Part shown: positions 8,052 to 15,058 of the stretch, in pieces | Layout of the letters: each line of letters begins with the position of its first letter | Numbering within the stretch: the first letter of the stretch is position 1 | Translations under genes and position numbers: made by a program | Assembly (NCBI GenBank): GCA_947461185.1 | Contig: CANHJY010000013.1 | Coordinates: 1 to 15,058, forward strand | Length of the DNA stretch: 15,058 nt | Direction of reading: 5' to 3' | Source: Flavobacteriales bacterium | GTDB taxonomy: Bacteria > Bacteroidota > Bacteroidia > Flavobacteriales_D > Crocinitomicaceae | The notes under the pieces: generated by a model | The model's input: the letters and a program-made list of their open reading frames with translations, nothing else | Database searches by the model: none | Told to the model about the DNA's origin: nothing

Positions 8052-9446
8052 ATGAAAATTTTCAAGTCTTATTTTACAATTTTTTGGTTTGTCCTTGCCT
8101 TTGTGCATATTGGTCTTTTCTTTTTTATAGAAGGTGCGCTTGGTCAAATGGATCCAACACCATTCCGAATAATCCGATATTTATTAATGGCCTTCTTGTT
8201 TTTGATTGCCTTTAAAAGAAAGAAACTCTCATTATGGATTTTTTCTGCAATGATTCTTGGGGTAGAGGTGGGAATGGATTTTCCAGAATTTTCCATGGAA
8301 ATGGAACGGTTTGGGAAAATTTTCTTGCGTTTGATAAAATCTTTAGTAGCCCCTTTAATTTTTGCTACGCTAGTAATCGGAATAGCGGGACATAGCAATT
8401 TAAAGCAAGTGGGCCGTATAGGATTGAAGAGTATTTTATATTTTGAAATTGTTACCACTTTAGCCTTATTTATAGGTTTACTTGCAATCAATGTTTCTCA
8501 GGCTGGAGTAGGAGTAGAGGTTGAAGCCAGACAACAAGATAAAGCCAAATCGAAAGAATTGATGGCTCAAAAAGCAGAGGCTAAAGATCATTTGGTTGAA
8601 ATTTTTCCTGAAAATATTGCAAAGTCTATTGCTGAAAATCAAGTCCTTCAGGTTGTAGTGTTTTCTGTGATTTTCGCCATTGGCTTGGGTATGGTAAAAA
8701 ATCAACACCATAAAAAAACAATGTTGGATTTTAGTGAAAGCTTGGCGGAAGTCATGTTCAAATTCACAGATATTGTTATGTATGTGGCTCCATTGGCAGT
8801 TTTTGGAGCATTGGCTAGCACAGTCGCCAAATCAGGAGTAGACGTTCTCATAAGTCTCATGAAACTGGTCGGCACCTTGTATCTTGCCCTCCTAGTATTT
8901 ATTTTCGCTGTTCTTTTACCAATTGCATTAGCGGCCAAAATTCCAATTAAAAAATTCTTGAAAGCGGTTACTGAACCTGTTACCTTGGCATTTGCCACTG
9001 CAAGCAGCGAGGCGGCTCTGCCTAAAGCGCTAGAAAATATGGAACAATTTGGCGTTCCAAAAAAAATAGCTGGATTTGTTATTCCAACAGGTTACAGTTT
9101 TAATTTGGATGGAACCACACTTTATCTTTCTCTAGCAAGTGTTTTTGTAGCCCAAATGTGTGGGGTAAATTTGTCAATTACAGAACAAATTACAATGTGT
9201 TTGGTTTTGATGCTTACAAGTAAAGGTGTAGCTGGTGTTAGAGGTGCTTCTTTTGTTATTTTAGCTAGTACGGTAGCATCTTTAGGTTTAGATCCAGAAC
9301 GCGCAAGTGTTATTCTTGCCGTTGATGCACTTATGGATATGGGTAGAACCTCTGTAAACGTTCTTGGAAATTGTTTGGCCTCGGCGGTAATAGCACGAAG
9401 TGAAAACGAGTTATTTAAGACAGAAAAAGATTTATTTATCGATTAA
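8052..9446 (+). CDS. Dicarboxylate/amino acid:cation symporter (DAACS/SDF family)
   Basis: An inner-membrane secondary transporter of the GltPh/GltP/DctA family, importing acidic amino acids or C4-dicarboxylates with cations. In the 464 residues, HP1 carries TASSEAALP (316-324), TM7 has NLDGT (351-355), HP2 has SKGVAGVRG (390-398) and TM8 has VDALMDMGRTSVNVLGN (424-440). The residue aligned with GltPh Arg397 is Arg432, which favours a substrate with a side-chain carboxylate. GltPh Asp390, Asp394 and Asn401 align with Asp425, Asp429 and Asn436. The residue at GltPh Asp405, a sodium ligand, is Asn440, as I recall for DctA. About 60 extra N-terminal residues with two hydrophobic segments (8-28 and 41-55) precede the usual TM1 (about 60-76). 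The gene is divergent from rho, and its 3' end overlaps uvrA by 11 bp. The exact substrate is not determined. Confidence 0.92.
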   Translation: MKIFKSYFTIFWFVLAFVHIGLFFFIEGALGQMDPTPFRIIRYLLMAFLFLIAFKRKKLSLWIFSAMILGVEVGMDFPEFSMEMERFGKIFLRLIKSLVAPLIFATLVIGIAGHSNLKQVGRIGLKSILYFEIVTTLALFIGLLAINVSQAGVGVEVEARQQDKAKSKELMAQKAEAKDHLVEIFPENIAKSIAENQVLQVVVFSVIFAIGLGMVKNQHHKKTMLDFSESLAEVMFKFTDIVMYVAPLAVFGALASTVAKSGVDVLISLMKLVGTLYLALLVFIFAVLLPIALAAKIPIKKFLKAVTEPVTLAFATASSEAALPKALENMEQFGVPKKIAGFVIPTGYSFNLDGTTLYLSLASVFVAQMCGVNLSITEQITMCLVLMLTSKGVAGVRGASFVILASTVASLGLDPERASVILAVDALMDMGRTSVNVLGNCLASAVIARSENELFKTEKDLFID

Positions 9447-12216
9447 ATTTTGGCGCTAAATATTTGGCTGTCCAATTGTTTGTATCCTTAATTAATTCTT
9501 CGGGTCTGCCAGAAAATACAATCTGACCGCCCATCTTTCCTCCTTCAGGACCTATGTCCACAATGTAATCAACACATTTTAACACATCGGTATTATGCTC
9601 AATTACAATAATCGAATGCCCACAGTTGATTAATGCATAAAATGCTGTCATCAGTTTATCTATGTCATGAAAATGTAATCCCGTTGTTGGTTCGTCAAAA
9701 ATGAATAGGGTGTGAGCGGCCTGACTTCCTTTTGATAAGAATGATGCCAGTTTAATTCTTTGCGCTTCTCCTCCGCTTAATGTGCTGGAAGATTGTCCAA
9801 CTTTTAAATATCCAAGTCCAACATCGATTAAGGGTTTTATTTTATCGGTAATTTTATTGGCAATTTTATCTTGAACATCGCAGAAAAATTCGAAAGCAGT
9901 GCTAATATCCATTTCAAGAATATCCGAAATACTTTTTCCTTTGTAGGTAACTTCCAGTGTTTCCTGTTTAAATCTCGAACCATTGCAAGTTTCACAAGTA
10001 AGATGGACGTCAGCCATAAACTGCATTCCAACAGTGATTTCACCCTCTCCTTCACATATTTCGCATCTTCCGCCCTCCACATTAAATGAGAAAAAACCAG
10101 GTTTGTAATTTCTTGCCTTTGCCAAGGGCTGTCTAGAAAATAACTCTCTTATTTCATCAAATGCCTTTACATAAGTTATGGGATTACTTCGAGATGATTT
10201 ACCAATAGGATTTTGGTCAATGAGTTCAACGGCTTTTATGGATTTAAAGTCACCAGAAATTTGAGCTGAGCTATTATCTCCATCTCCAATAAGACCGAGT
10301 TCTTTTCTCAATAAATTATATGTAATTTCTTTAACTAAGGTCGATTTCCCAGAACCACTTACCCCGGATATGCCTACTAAACAGTGAAGCGGAATGGAAA
10401 CGCTAACATTTTTCAGATTATTTTTATTGGCATTTTTAATTTCAATAAATGAATTTAAAGCCTTTCTTTTTTGAGGGATTTTTATGATTTTTTCTTCATT
10501 GAGATAATCTGCAGTGAGGCAATTTTTTGCTTTTTTAAGTTGCTCATGATTTCCTTGGAAAACAACCGTTCCGCCATAAATTCCAGCTTTTGGTCCGATG
10601 TCTAAAATTTCATCGGCGATTTGCATAATGCGCTCCTCATGTTCAACAATTATTACAGTATTTCCTAACTTTTTTAATCTTTCAAGCACACTTATCAAAC
10701 GATCAGTGTCTCTTGGATGCAAACCTATTGATGGCTCATCAAGAATGTAAATCGAACCAACAAGAGCACTTCCTAAAGATGTTGCGAGATTAATACGCTG
10801 TGATTCGCCACCTGACAAGGTGTTGGATGTCCTGTTCAATGTTAAATAACCTAAACCAACATCTTTCAAGAAACCAAGACGATTGGAAATTTCCGGTAAA
10901 ATTCGCTTTAATATTCGCTCTTCGAAATCAACAGATGGTAAATTTTCAAAGAAGGCAAAACTCTCTTCAATTGGCAATAAAACAATATCCGATATTGATT
11001 TTCCATTAATCTTAACATAGTTGGTATCTGATCGCAATCTCGTTCCTTTGCATGATGAACAAACGGTTCTTCCTCTGTATCTGGAAAGTAATACACGATA
11101 TTGAATTTTGTAAGTTTGACTCTCCAAAAATTTAAAAAATTCATTCAATCCAGTAAAATAGTTGTTCCCATTCCACAATAAATTATATTGTTCATCTGTT
11201 AATTCATTGATTGGACGATGAATTGGAAAATCGATTTTTTTTGCACTTAACACCAATTCAGACAAATAGTCACTCATTGAATCACCTTTCCAGGGGGCAA
11301 TGGCACCAGCATATACGGATAAGGTTTTATCTGGAAACACTAAATTTTCATCAATACCTATAACTAATCCATATCCTTCACAAACTTTACATGCCCCAAA
11401 AGGATTATTAAATGTAAAAAAGTGTTCATTCGGAATTTGAAACTCCATTCCATCTAATTCAAATCTATTGGAGTATTCATATCTTTCAATGGTAGTCGCA
11501 TTTATAATTATGCAATTCCCATTGCCTTCATTGAAAGCCAATTGAATGGATTCTGCAAATCGATTTATAGAAGCTAATTCGGTACTGTTGATGATGCGAT
11601 CAATAATAAGTAAACTATCCGCGCTTATTCGGTTTTCGAAATTGGAATATTCAGATATGCTTTCAATTTTGTTATCAATTAATAATCGCTGATAACCCTG
11701 CTTTTGAAGCATTTCGATGTATGCTTTGGTGTCGTATTTCCCGAAATGTACCATGGGGCAAGCGATCAGTAACTTTTCTCCTTCAGGTAATTTTTGTAAT
11801 TGCTCCAATACATCAGATACCCCATGTTTTTTGACTTCTTTTCCGCTTATTGGTGAATACGTTTTTCCAACTTTTGCAAACAAAAGTTTTAAGTAGTCAT
11901 AAATTTCTGTTGTCGTTCCAACTGTAGACCTCGGATTACTTGAAATTACCTTTTGTTCTATGGCAATAGCTGGAGATAGTCCTTTAATATAGTCTGTTTC
12001 AGGTTTATTTAACTTTCCAAGGAATTGTCGAGCATAAGAAGACAAACTTTCAATGTATCTGCGTTGACCTTCAGCATAAATGGTATCGAATGCAAGTGAT
12101 GACTTTCCAGATCCAGATAAACCTGTAATGACAGTTATTTTACCATGAGGGATTTGAACAGATAAGTTCTTTAAATTATGAACCCGAGCTCCTTTTATGT
12201 CGATAAATTGTTGCAT
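9436..12216 (-). CDS. uvrA: Excinuclease ABC subunit A (UvrA)
   Basis: The damage-recognition ATPase of nucleotide excision repair; it loads UvrB at lesions. From the chosen start the protein has 926 residues (E. coli UvrA 940). Two ABC ATPase halves are complete: Walker A at 32-40 (GLSGSGKSS) and 618-626 (GVSGSGKST), signatures LSGGE at 467-471 and 813-817, and Walker B ILDEPSIGLH (491-500) and FIFDEPTTGLH (838-848). The UvrB-binding region (about 121-210) is present, arguing against the shortened UvrA2 class. The C-terminal zinc module is intact (Cys718, 721, 741, 744). In the first module only Cys276/Cys279 remain; the upstream CxxC is replaced by FELDGMEF-like sequence. A GTG 30 bases upstream also opens the frame, but I chose the ATG at 12216 because it gives the standard MQQFIDIKGARVHNL start and lies 15 bases below a -7 box. 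Confidence 0.96.
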   Translation of the reverse strand: MQQFIDIKGARVHNLKNLSVQIPHGKITVITGLSGSGKSSLAFDTIYAEGQRRYIESLSSYARQFLGKLNKPETDYIKGLSPAIAIEQKVISSNPRSTVGTTTEIYDYLKLLFAKVGKTYSPISGKEVKKHGVSDVLEQLQKLPEGEKLLIACPMVHFGKYDTKAYIEMLQKQGYQRLLIDNKIESISEYSNFENRISADSLLIIDRIINSTELASINRFAESIQLAFNEGNGNCIIINATTIERYEYSNRFELDGMEFQIPNEHFFTFNNPFGACKVCEGYGLVIGIDENLVFPDKTLSVYAGAIAPWKGDSMSDYLSELVLSAKKIDFPIHRPINELTDEQYNLLWNGNNYFTGLNEFFKFLESQTYKIQYRVLLSRYRGRTVCSSCKGTRLRSDTNYVKINGKSISDIVLLPIEESFAFFENLPSVDFEERILKRILPEISNRLGFLKDVGLGYLTLNRTSNTLSGGESQRINLATSLGSALVGSIYILDEPSIGLHPRDTDRLISVLERLKKLGNTVIIVEHEERIMQIADEILDIGPKAGIYGGTVVFQGNHEQLKKAKNCLTADYLNEEKIIKIPQKRKALNSFIEIKNANKNNLKNVSVSIPLHCLVGISGVSGSGKSTLVKEITYNLLRKELGLIGDGDNSSAQISGDFKSIKAVELIDQNPIGKSSRSNPITYVKAFDEIRELFSRQPLAKARNYKPGFFSFNVEGGRCEICEGEGEITVGMQFMADVHLTCETCNGSRFKQETLEVTYKGKSISDILEMDISTAFEFFCDVQDKIANKITDKIKPLIDVGLGYLKVGQSSSTLSGGEAQRIKLASFLSKGSQAAHTLFIFDEPTTGLHFHDIDKLMTAFYALINCGHSIIVIEHNTDVLKCVDYIVDIGPEGGKMGGQIVFSGRPEELIKDTNNWTAKYLAPKFNR

Positions 12217-12231
12217 GAATGAAATTCCTTG

Positions 12232-12239
12232 TAAAGATA
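12232..12239 (-). promoter_or_regulatory. -7 box for uvrA
   Basis: On the minus strand TATCTTTA (followed by C) matches TAnnTTTG at all but the last base, 15 bases upstream of the uvrA ATG. An AAGGAA stretch follows it, about 9 bases before the start codon. No convincing -33 box is seen. The position overlaps the alternative GTG-initiated extension, which argues against that longer start. Confidence 0.45.
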
Positions 12240-12299
12240 GAAACACTCATTTATTATGTATGTTTAAGTACAAAGGATAATTGTTAAAAAATCCACTTC

Positions 12300-12331
12300 T
12301 TTGTTTTTGTATTACAAAAAACGTATTTTAG
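12300..12331 (+). promoter_or_regulatory. Bacteroidota-type promoter for the ECF sigma gene
   Basis: TTTG (12300-12303) is separated by exactly 20 bases from TATTTTAG (12324-12331), one mismatch from TAnnTTTG. Spacing and both boxes fit the Bacteroidota primary-sigma promoter. It predicts a leader of about 70 bases before the ATG at 12408. Confidence 0.5.
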
Positions 12332-12407
12332 CAATCAAATCAATTTAAAAACGCGCCTATAGTCAAAATTTACGCTTTAATTCAGTAAGAACCTTAAACA
12401 GGAAATT

Positions 12408-13004
12408 ATGGTAACTAAGCGTATGGATGACAGTCTTTTGGTGACGTTGTATCAAGAAGGTAATGAGAAAGCATTTGAGGAGTTGTTGTTGAGACACAAG
12501 GACAGAATTTATCGTGCTATATATTTAAAAATTCGCAATCAGGAATTGGCAGAGGATATATTTCAAGAAACCTTTGTCAAAATTGTCAAGACTTTAAAAT
12601 TGGGTAATTACAATGAAGAAGGTAAGTTTTTACCATGGGCTTTGAGAATTGCAAATAATCTGGTTATTGATCATTTTAGAAAAGCCAATAAGGTGAGAAT
12701 GATTTCGGAGGCTTCAAGTAAAAGAGATGACTTTAATATTTTTTCTACGCTATCATCAGATGATAAAAATGTTCAGGAAAATTGGTGTCAGCGGGAACTT
12801 GAAGAACAGATGGTTCATTTAATTGAATTTTTACCTGAATCTCAAAGTGAAATTTTAAAAATGCGCTTATATGAAGATTTATCTTTCAAGGAAATTGCCG
12901 ATAGAGAAAATATTTCAATTAATACTGCGCTAGGTAGAATGCGCTATGCATTGATAAATTTGCGTAAAATGGTGGAGCAAAATCAGTTGGTAACCGATTA
13001 TTAA
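12408..13004 (+). CDS. ECF-type RNA polymerase sigma-70 factor
   Basis: A 198-residue sigma factor with only regions 2 and 4, the ECF layout. Region 2 covers about 20-95, including the core-binding AEDIFQETFVKIV (48-60) and FLPWALRIANNLVIDHFRK (74-92), which recognises the -10 region. A variable linker (about 96-132) follows, then region 4 at about 138-190 with the helix-turn-helix LSFKEIADRENISINTALGRM (158-178). The ATG at 12408 follows AGGAAA by 2 bases, an unusually clear purine-rich site here; Met6 is a possible later start. No anti-sigma factor, FecR or other partner lies beside it: uvrA is divergent upstream and the GldN-like gene converges with a 2-bp gap. Its regulon and signal cannot be read from the sequence. 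Confidence 0.92.
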   Translation: MVTKRMDDSLLVTLYQEGNEKAFEELLLRHKDRIYRAIYLKIRNQELAEDIFQETFVKIVKTLKLGNYNEEGKFLPWALRIANNLVIDHFRKANKVRMISEASSKRDDFNIFSTLSSDDKNVQENWCQRELEEQMVHLIEFLPESQSEILKMRLYEDLSFKEIADRENISINTALGRMRYALINLRKMVEQNQLVTDY

Positions 13005-13006
13005 TC

Positions 13007-13960
13007 TTAGTTTCCCGTTATTTTCTTCCAATATTCGTGTTCTAACTCAAAAAGATAACAATCGTTGAAAGCAGGATGAATTTTTGTTAATTCTTCATGC
13101 AACTTATCAATTCGATTGTCCTTATATATGGATCCATTTATTTCCCGGTAAAATATTAGATCATCAAGATTTTCAATTTTAGGATTATCATTTTCGATTT
13201 TGTACTCAGAAAGAAAGGATCTTACATACGGATAATAAAGCCAACACAATTCTTCGGGTTCTGCATCCTTACTTTTTTTAACAACTGGACAAAGACCTAA
13301 GATTCTGGTTTCGCTCATTTGTCTTGTATTGTCGATAAAAAAGTCTTCTTTAATTCTAAAACTAACCAATTCTAGGTTGGAAAGGTCTTTGAATGTTTCG
13401 CTTGGTGTAATGCCCCGAAATTGCTCATCATTATAGGCGGTAATTTTACCTGTTTGTATTCCAATAAGTATATCATTAAAAATATTTTGGTTCACCAATT
13501 CGGTGTTTTTTTCTGGAGGTAACTCTCTCCATACGCGGGAAATAATACTAACCTCTCTTTCTTGCAAAGGAAAATAATTGTAAAATTGATTGGAATCTTT
13601 TGAAGGATGATAAACTTGTTCGCCGAGGAGTTGAATAGCTTCATTGTTAGGTAGTATAGGAACTATCTGTTCAAATTCGAATGGGTCGGAATAAATTCTC
13701 TCAAAAATGACATTTCCTTTTTCATCGTTTAATGTCCAAATACCAATTCTTTGCCCTTCAGAAAAATTTCCAGTTACCAGTGGCCAATACAATATTTCTC
13801 CTTTATTATCTATGGTTTTTTGAAATGATGTATAACTTCCATCCAATTGACTGTTTTTTACTTCAAAAGAGATTAACTTATCATCAATAAATCCTTCAAA
13901 CTTTTGAGCATGAATAATAATAGGCATGAAAAATATTATGGCAAATGTTTTCTTTAGCAT
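13007..13960 (-). CDS. Secreted protein with MORN-like N-terminus and GldN-like domain
   Basis: A 317-residue protein with a signal peptide (1-18, ending IIIHA before QKF). Residues about 35-95 include GSYTSFQKTIDNKGEILYWP and GQRIGIWTLNDEKGNVIFERIY, resembling MORN_2/YwqK repeats. Residues about 125-295 resemble GldN/PorN, the periplasmic type IX secretion ring subunit. The landmarks are SRVWRELPPEKN (141-152), a DILIGIQTGKITAYNDEQF helix and strand (163-181), IKEDFFIDNTRQMSETRILGLCPV (203-226, the most GldN-like stretch), CWLYYPYVRSFLSEY (239-253) and LDDLIFYREINGSIYKDNRI (265-284). It starts 6 bp after the stop of the GldK-like gene, so both are one operon. Genuine GldN normally follows gldK, gldL and gldM, and lacks the MORN-like region. 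I infer a GldN paralog acting in the periplasm, with function unknown. The GldN relation is by recognition of motifs, not by search. Confidence 0.7.
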   Translation of the reverse strand: MLKKTFAIIFFMPIIIHAQKFEGFIDDKLISFEVKNSQLDGSYTSFQKTIDNKGEILYWPLVTGNFSEGQRIGIWTLNDEKGNVIFERIYSDPFEFEQIVPILPNNEAIQLLGEQVYHPSKDSNQFYNYFPLQEREVSIISRVWRELPPEKNTELVNQNIFNDILIGIQTGKITAYNDEQFRGITPSETFKDLSNLELVSFRIKEDFFIDNTRQMSETRILGLCPVVKKSKDAEPEELCWLYYPYVRSFLSEYKIENDNPKIENLDDLIFYREINGSIYKDNRIDKLHEELTKIHPAFNDCYLFELEHEYWKKITGN

Positions 13961-13966
13961 AGCTGT

Positions 13967-14698
13967 TTATTTTTCTTTAGTATGGGTTCGCACAACTCTA
14001 AATCCAATTGTTCTGTAACCTTCATCAGCATAGTAGCTTCTTACTGCTGCATCAAATGGAAATTTAAATTTTTCCATAAAGTTATTTCCTAAAGCAATTT
14101 TTCTTTTCATGACTTGAGGGTCATCTTTACTGTGTTCATATTCAAAAGAATTAATTGGATTTTGTTTTGGATTAATTTCATAAAGTGATTCATCCATAGC
14201 ATTAATTGTCCATTCTGAATAATAACCATAGTTTTTCAAGTCAAGCAGACTACTTTCGTGAGAATAAATGCACCATTCATATACATTTGGCAATCGGTAA
14301 GCATAATTGGTCGCTGGTTGTTGTAATTTTTCACTCCATTTGCAATAAGCTTGCGCAGATTCCCAGGTAATGCCAATTGCAGGTTCTTTGTCAAAGTTCA
14401 TGTTTGACCAAAACGCATCAATAATTGTTTTTTCATTCAAGGTTGGTTGTGGGACATATTTGTTGTAGACGGTTTCACCGGAATCTTTATACATAGCCTC
14501 TAAGAAAACTTTGTATTCGCCAACCGTTATTAAATCACTGATCTCAAATTCATGGTATTTAGTTTTTGTCTTGGATTCTTTTCCGAAATACATCTCTTTA
14601 ACAGGCAATTTAGACTTTTCTACAACTTTAAAGTTTTGGGCAAGTATTCCTTGAAAAATGAAAAAAACAGAAATTAGGGAAGAAAGATAAATTTTCAT
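13967..14698 (-). CDS. Secreted FGE/SUMF1-fold protein, GldK/GldJ-like
   Basis: A 243-residue protein with a signal peptide (1-20, MKIYLSSLIS to GILA, before QNF). Its body matches the formylglycine-generating-enzyme/sulfatase-modifying fold: FEISDLITVGEYKVFLEAM (51-69), PAIGITWESAQAYCKWSEKLQ (106-126), YRLPNVYEWCIYSH (134-147) and the terminal GYRTIGFRVVRT (227-238). The paired cysteines needed for FGE catalysis are not seen; only Cys119 and Cys143 occur. It therefore resembles the non-enzymatic GldK/GldJ branch of type IX secretion and gliding proteins. Unlike those it has no lipobox cysteine and is shorter (GldK is roughly 350-460). A TTG codon at 14710 extends the frame by four residues, but the ATG gives a clean signal peptide. 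It is the first gene of an operon with the GldN-like gene. I infer that the two products form a complex, as GldK and GldN do. Confidence 0.72.
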   Translation of the reverse strand: MKIYLSSLISVFFIFQGILAQNFKVVEKSKLPVKEMYFGKESKTKTKYHEFEISDLITVGEYKVFLEAMYKDSGETVYNKYVPQPTLNEKTIIDAFWSNMNFDKEPAIGITWESAQAYCKWSEKLQQPATNYAYRLPNVYEWCIYSHESSLLDLKNYGYYSEWTINAMDESLYEINPKQNPINSFEYEHSKDDPQVMKRKIALGNNFMEKFKFPFDAAVRSYYADEGYRTIGFRVVRTHTKEK

Positions 14699-14752
14699 AA
14701 ATAAATTCAAACAGGGTTATTACGCAATTTTTTGAGGAACATTACAAAGAAC

Positions 14753-15058
14753 CTAGAAATTCATATGCCTTTCTTTCTTTTCCTGAAAGATGTCGGCAAT
14801 GGTAATTAATATTCCAGTTTCTTCAACACTTCCAAAATCTGGATTTACAGCCGTTCCAAATGTTTTCATTGTTGAAGAAAGGTTCATGTAAATATTTACC
14901 AATGGTGGTATAAACTCACCCTTTTCCTTTAATGCACTATTCAAAACTTTAAAACCATCTTTGAAATCAAGACCTTTTAATTGATTTTCCACATATTCCT
15001 TATCATAATTTTGAATTAATGGGTGAATAGGTTTCATTAAATTTTCATTGTCAGGAAA
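14753..15058 (-). CDS. C-terminal end of an OlsB/GlsB-type (hemolysin-like) acyltransferase, partial
   Basis: The frame stays open through the right window edge, so only the last 101 codons are visible; the Met at 15037 is internal or undecidable. The stretch IPPLVNIYMNLSSTMKTFGT followed by VNPDFGSVEETGILITI matches the C-terminal pattern of the Acetyltransf_5 family (PPLlkgYlrlG...DPDFntaD), which includes ornithine- and glycine-lipid N-acyltransferases. In Bacteroidota such proteins can be separate or fused to an O-acyltransferase, and make aminolipids at the inner membrane. The TAG stop is 54 bp upstream of the GldK-like ATG on the same strand, so co-transcription is possible. The family call is moderately confident; substrate and upstream domains are not visible. 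Confidence 0.5.
   Translation of the reverse strand, partial: FPDNENLMKPIHPLIQNYDKEYVENQLKGLDFKDGFKVLNSALKEKGEFIPPLVNIYMNLSSTMKTFGTAVNPDFGSVEETGILITIADIFQEKKERHMNF

Noticed and set aside
12217..12246. GTG-initiated 10-residue extension of UvrA.
   Set aside because: The extension overlaps the likely -7 box, and the downstream ATG gives the standard UvrA N-terminus.
12996..13006. Perfect 5+1+5 palindrome GATTA-T-TAATC at the sigma/GldN-like junction as a bidirectional terminator.
   Set aside because: It is short and AT-only apart from two pairs, its one-base loop cannot fold, and no clear T tract follows; such palindromes are common in AT-rich DNA.
13967..14698. A true sulfatase-activating formylglycine-generating enzyme.
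   Set aside because: The catalytic cysteine pair is absent, no sulfatase gene is nearby, and the partner gene is GldN-like.
14699..14710. TTG start four codons upstream for the GldK-like gene.
   Set aside because: The ATG at 14698 gives a typical signal peptide directly, and TTG starts are rarer.

Overview
The window is AT-rich, gene-dense DNA from a member of the Bacteroidota, most likely the Flavobacteriales. The evidence is a Rho with a long disordered insertion, a DUF4199-type membrane protein, GldK/GldN-like (type IX secretion/gliding) relatives, a Bacteroidota-style ECF sigma factor and promoter -7 boxes of the TAnnTTTG type. The family cannot be fixed from this sequence alone. I see no tRNA, rRNA, CRISPR array, insertion sequence or phage gene, and no gene-free stretch longer than about 205 bases.

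Layout: (1) 2-4057 (+), the 3' part of a giant gene. Its product has about 14 TPR-like units, then 15 units alternating strictly between 29 and 25 residues (a 54-residue super-repeat), then a conserved-looking beta-rich C-terminal module. (2) 4149-5516 (+), an Mpl-type murein tripeptide ligase. (3) 5517-6077 and 6090-7847 (-), a rho-DUF4199 operon. (4) 8052-9446 (+), a dicarboxylate/amino acid:cation symporter. (5) 9436-12216 (-), uvrA. (6) 12408-13004 (+), an ECF sigma factor. (7) 13007-13960 and 13967-14698 (-), a two-gene operon encoding a secreted GldK/FGE-fold protein and a protein fusing a MORN-like N-terminal region to a GldN-like domain. (8) 14753-15058 (-), the C-terminal end of an OlsB/GlsB-type acyltransferase.

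Most genes are unrelated housekeeping functions: wall recycling, transcription termination, uptake and excision repair. Two loci stand out. One is the giant repeat protein, whose second half is predicted to be a long stalk. The other is the detached GldK-like/GldN-like pair, which looks like a reduced, non-lipidated relative of the type IX secretion periplasmic ring without GldL or GldM. All three convergent gene junctions in the window have essentially no intergenic space (0 bp, an 11-bp overlap, and 2 bp), so termination there must occur inside opposing genes or depend on factors such as Rho.
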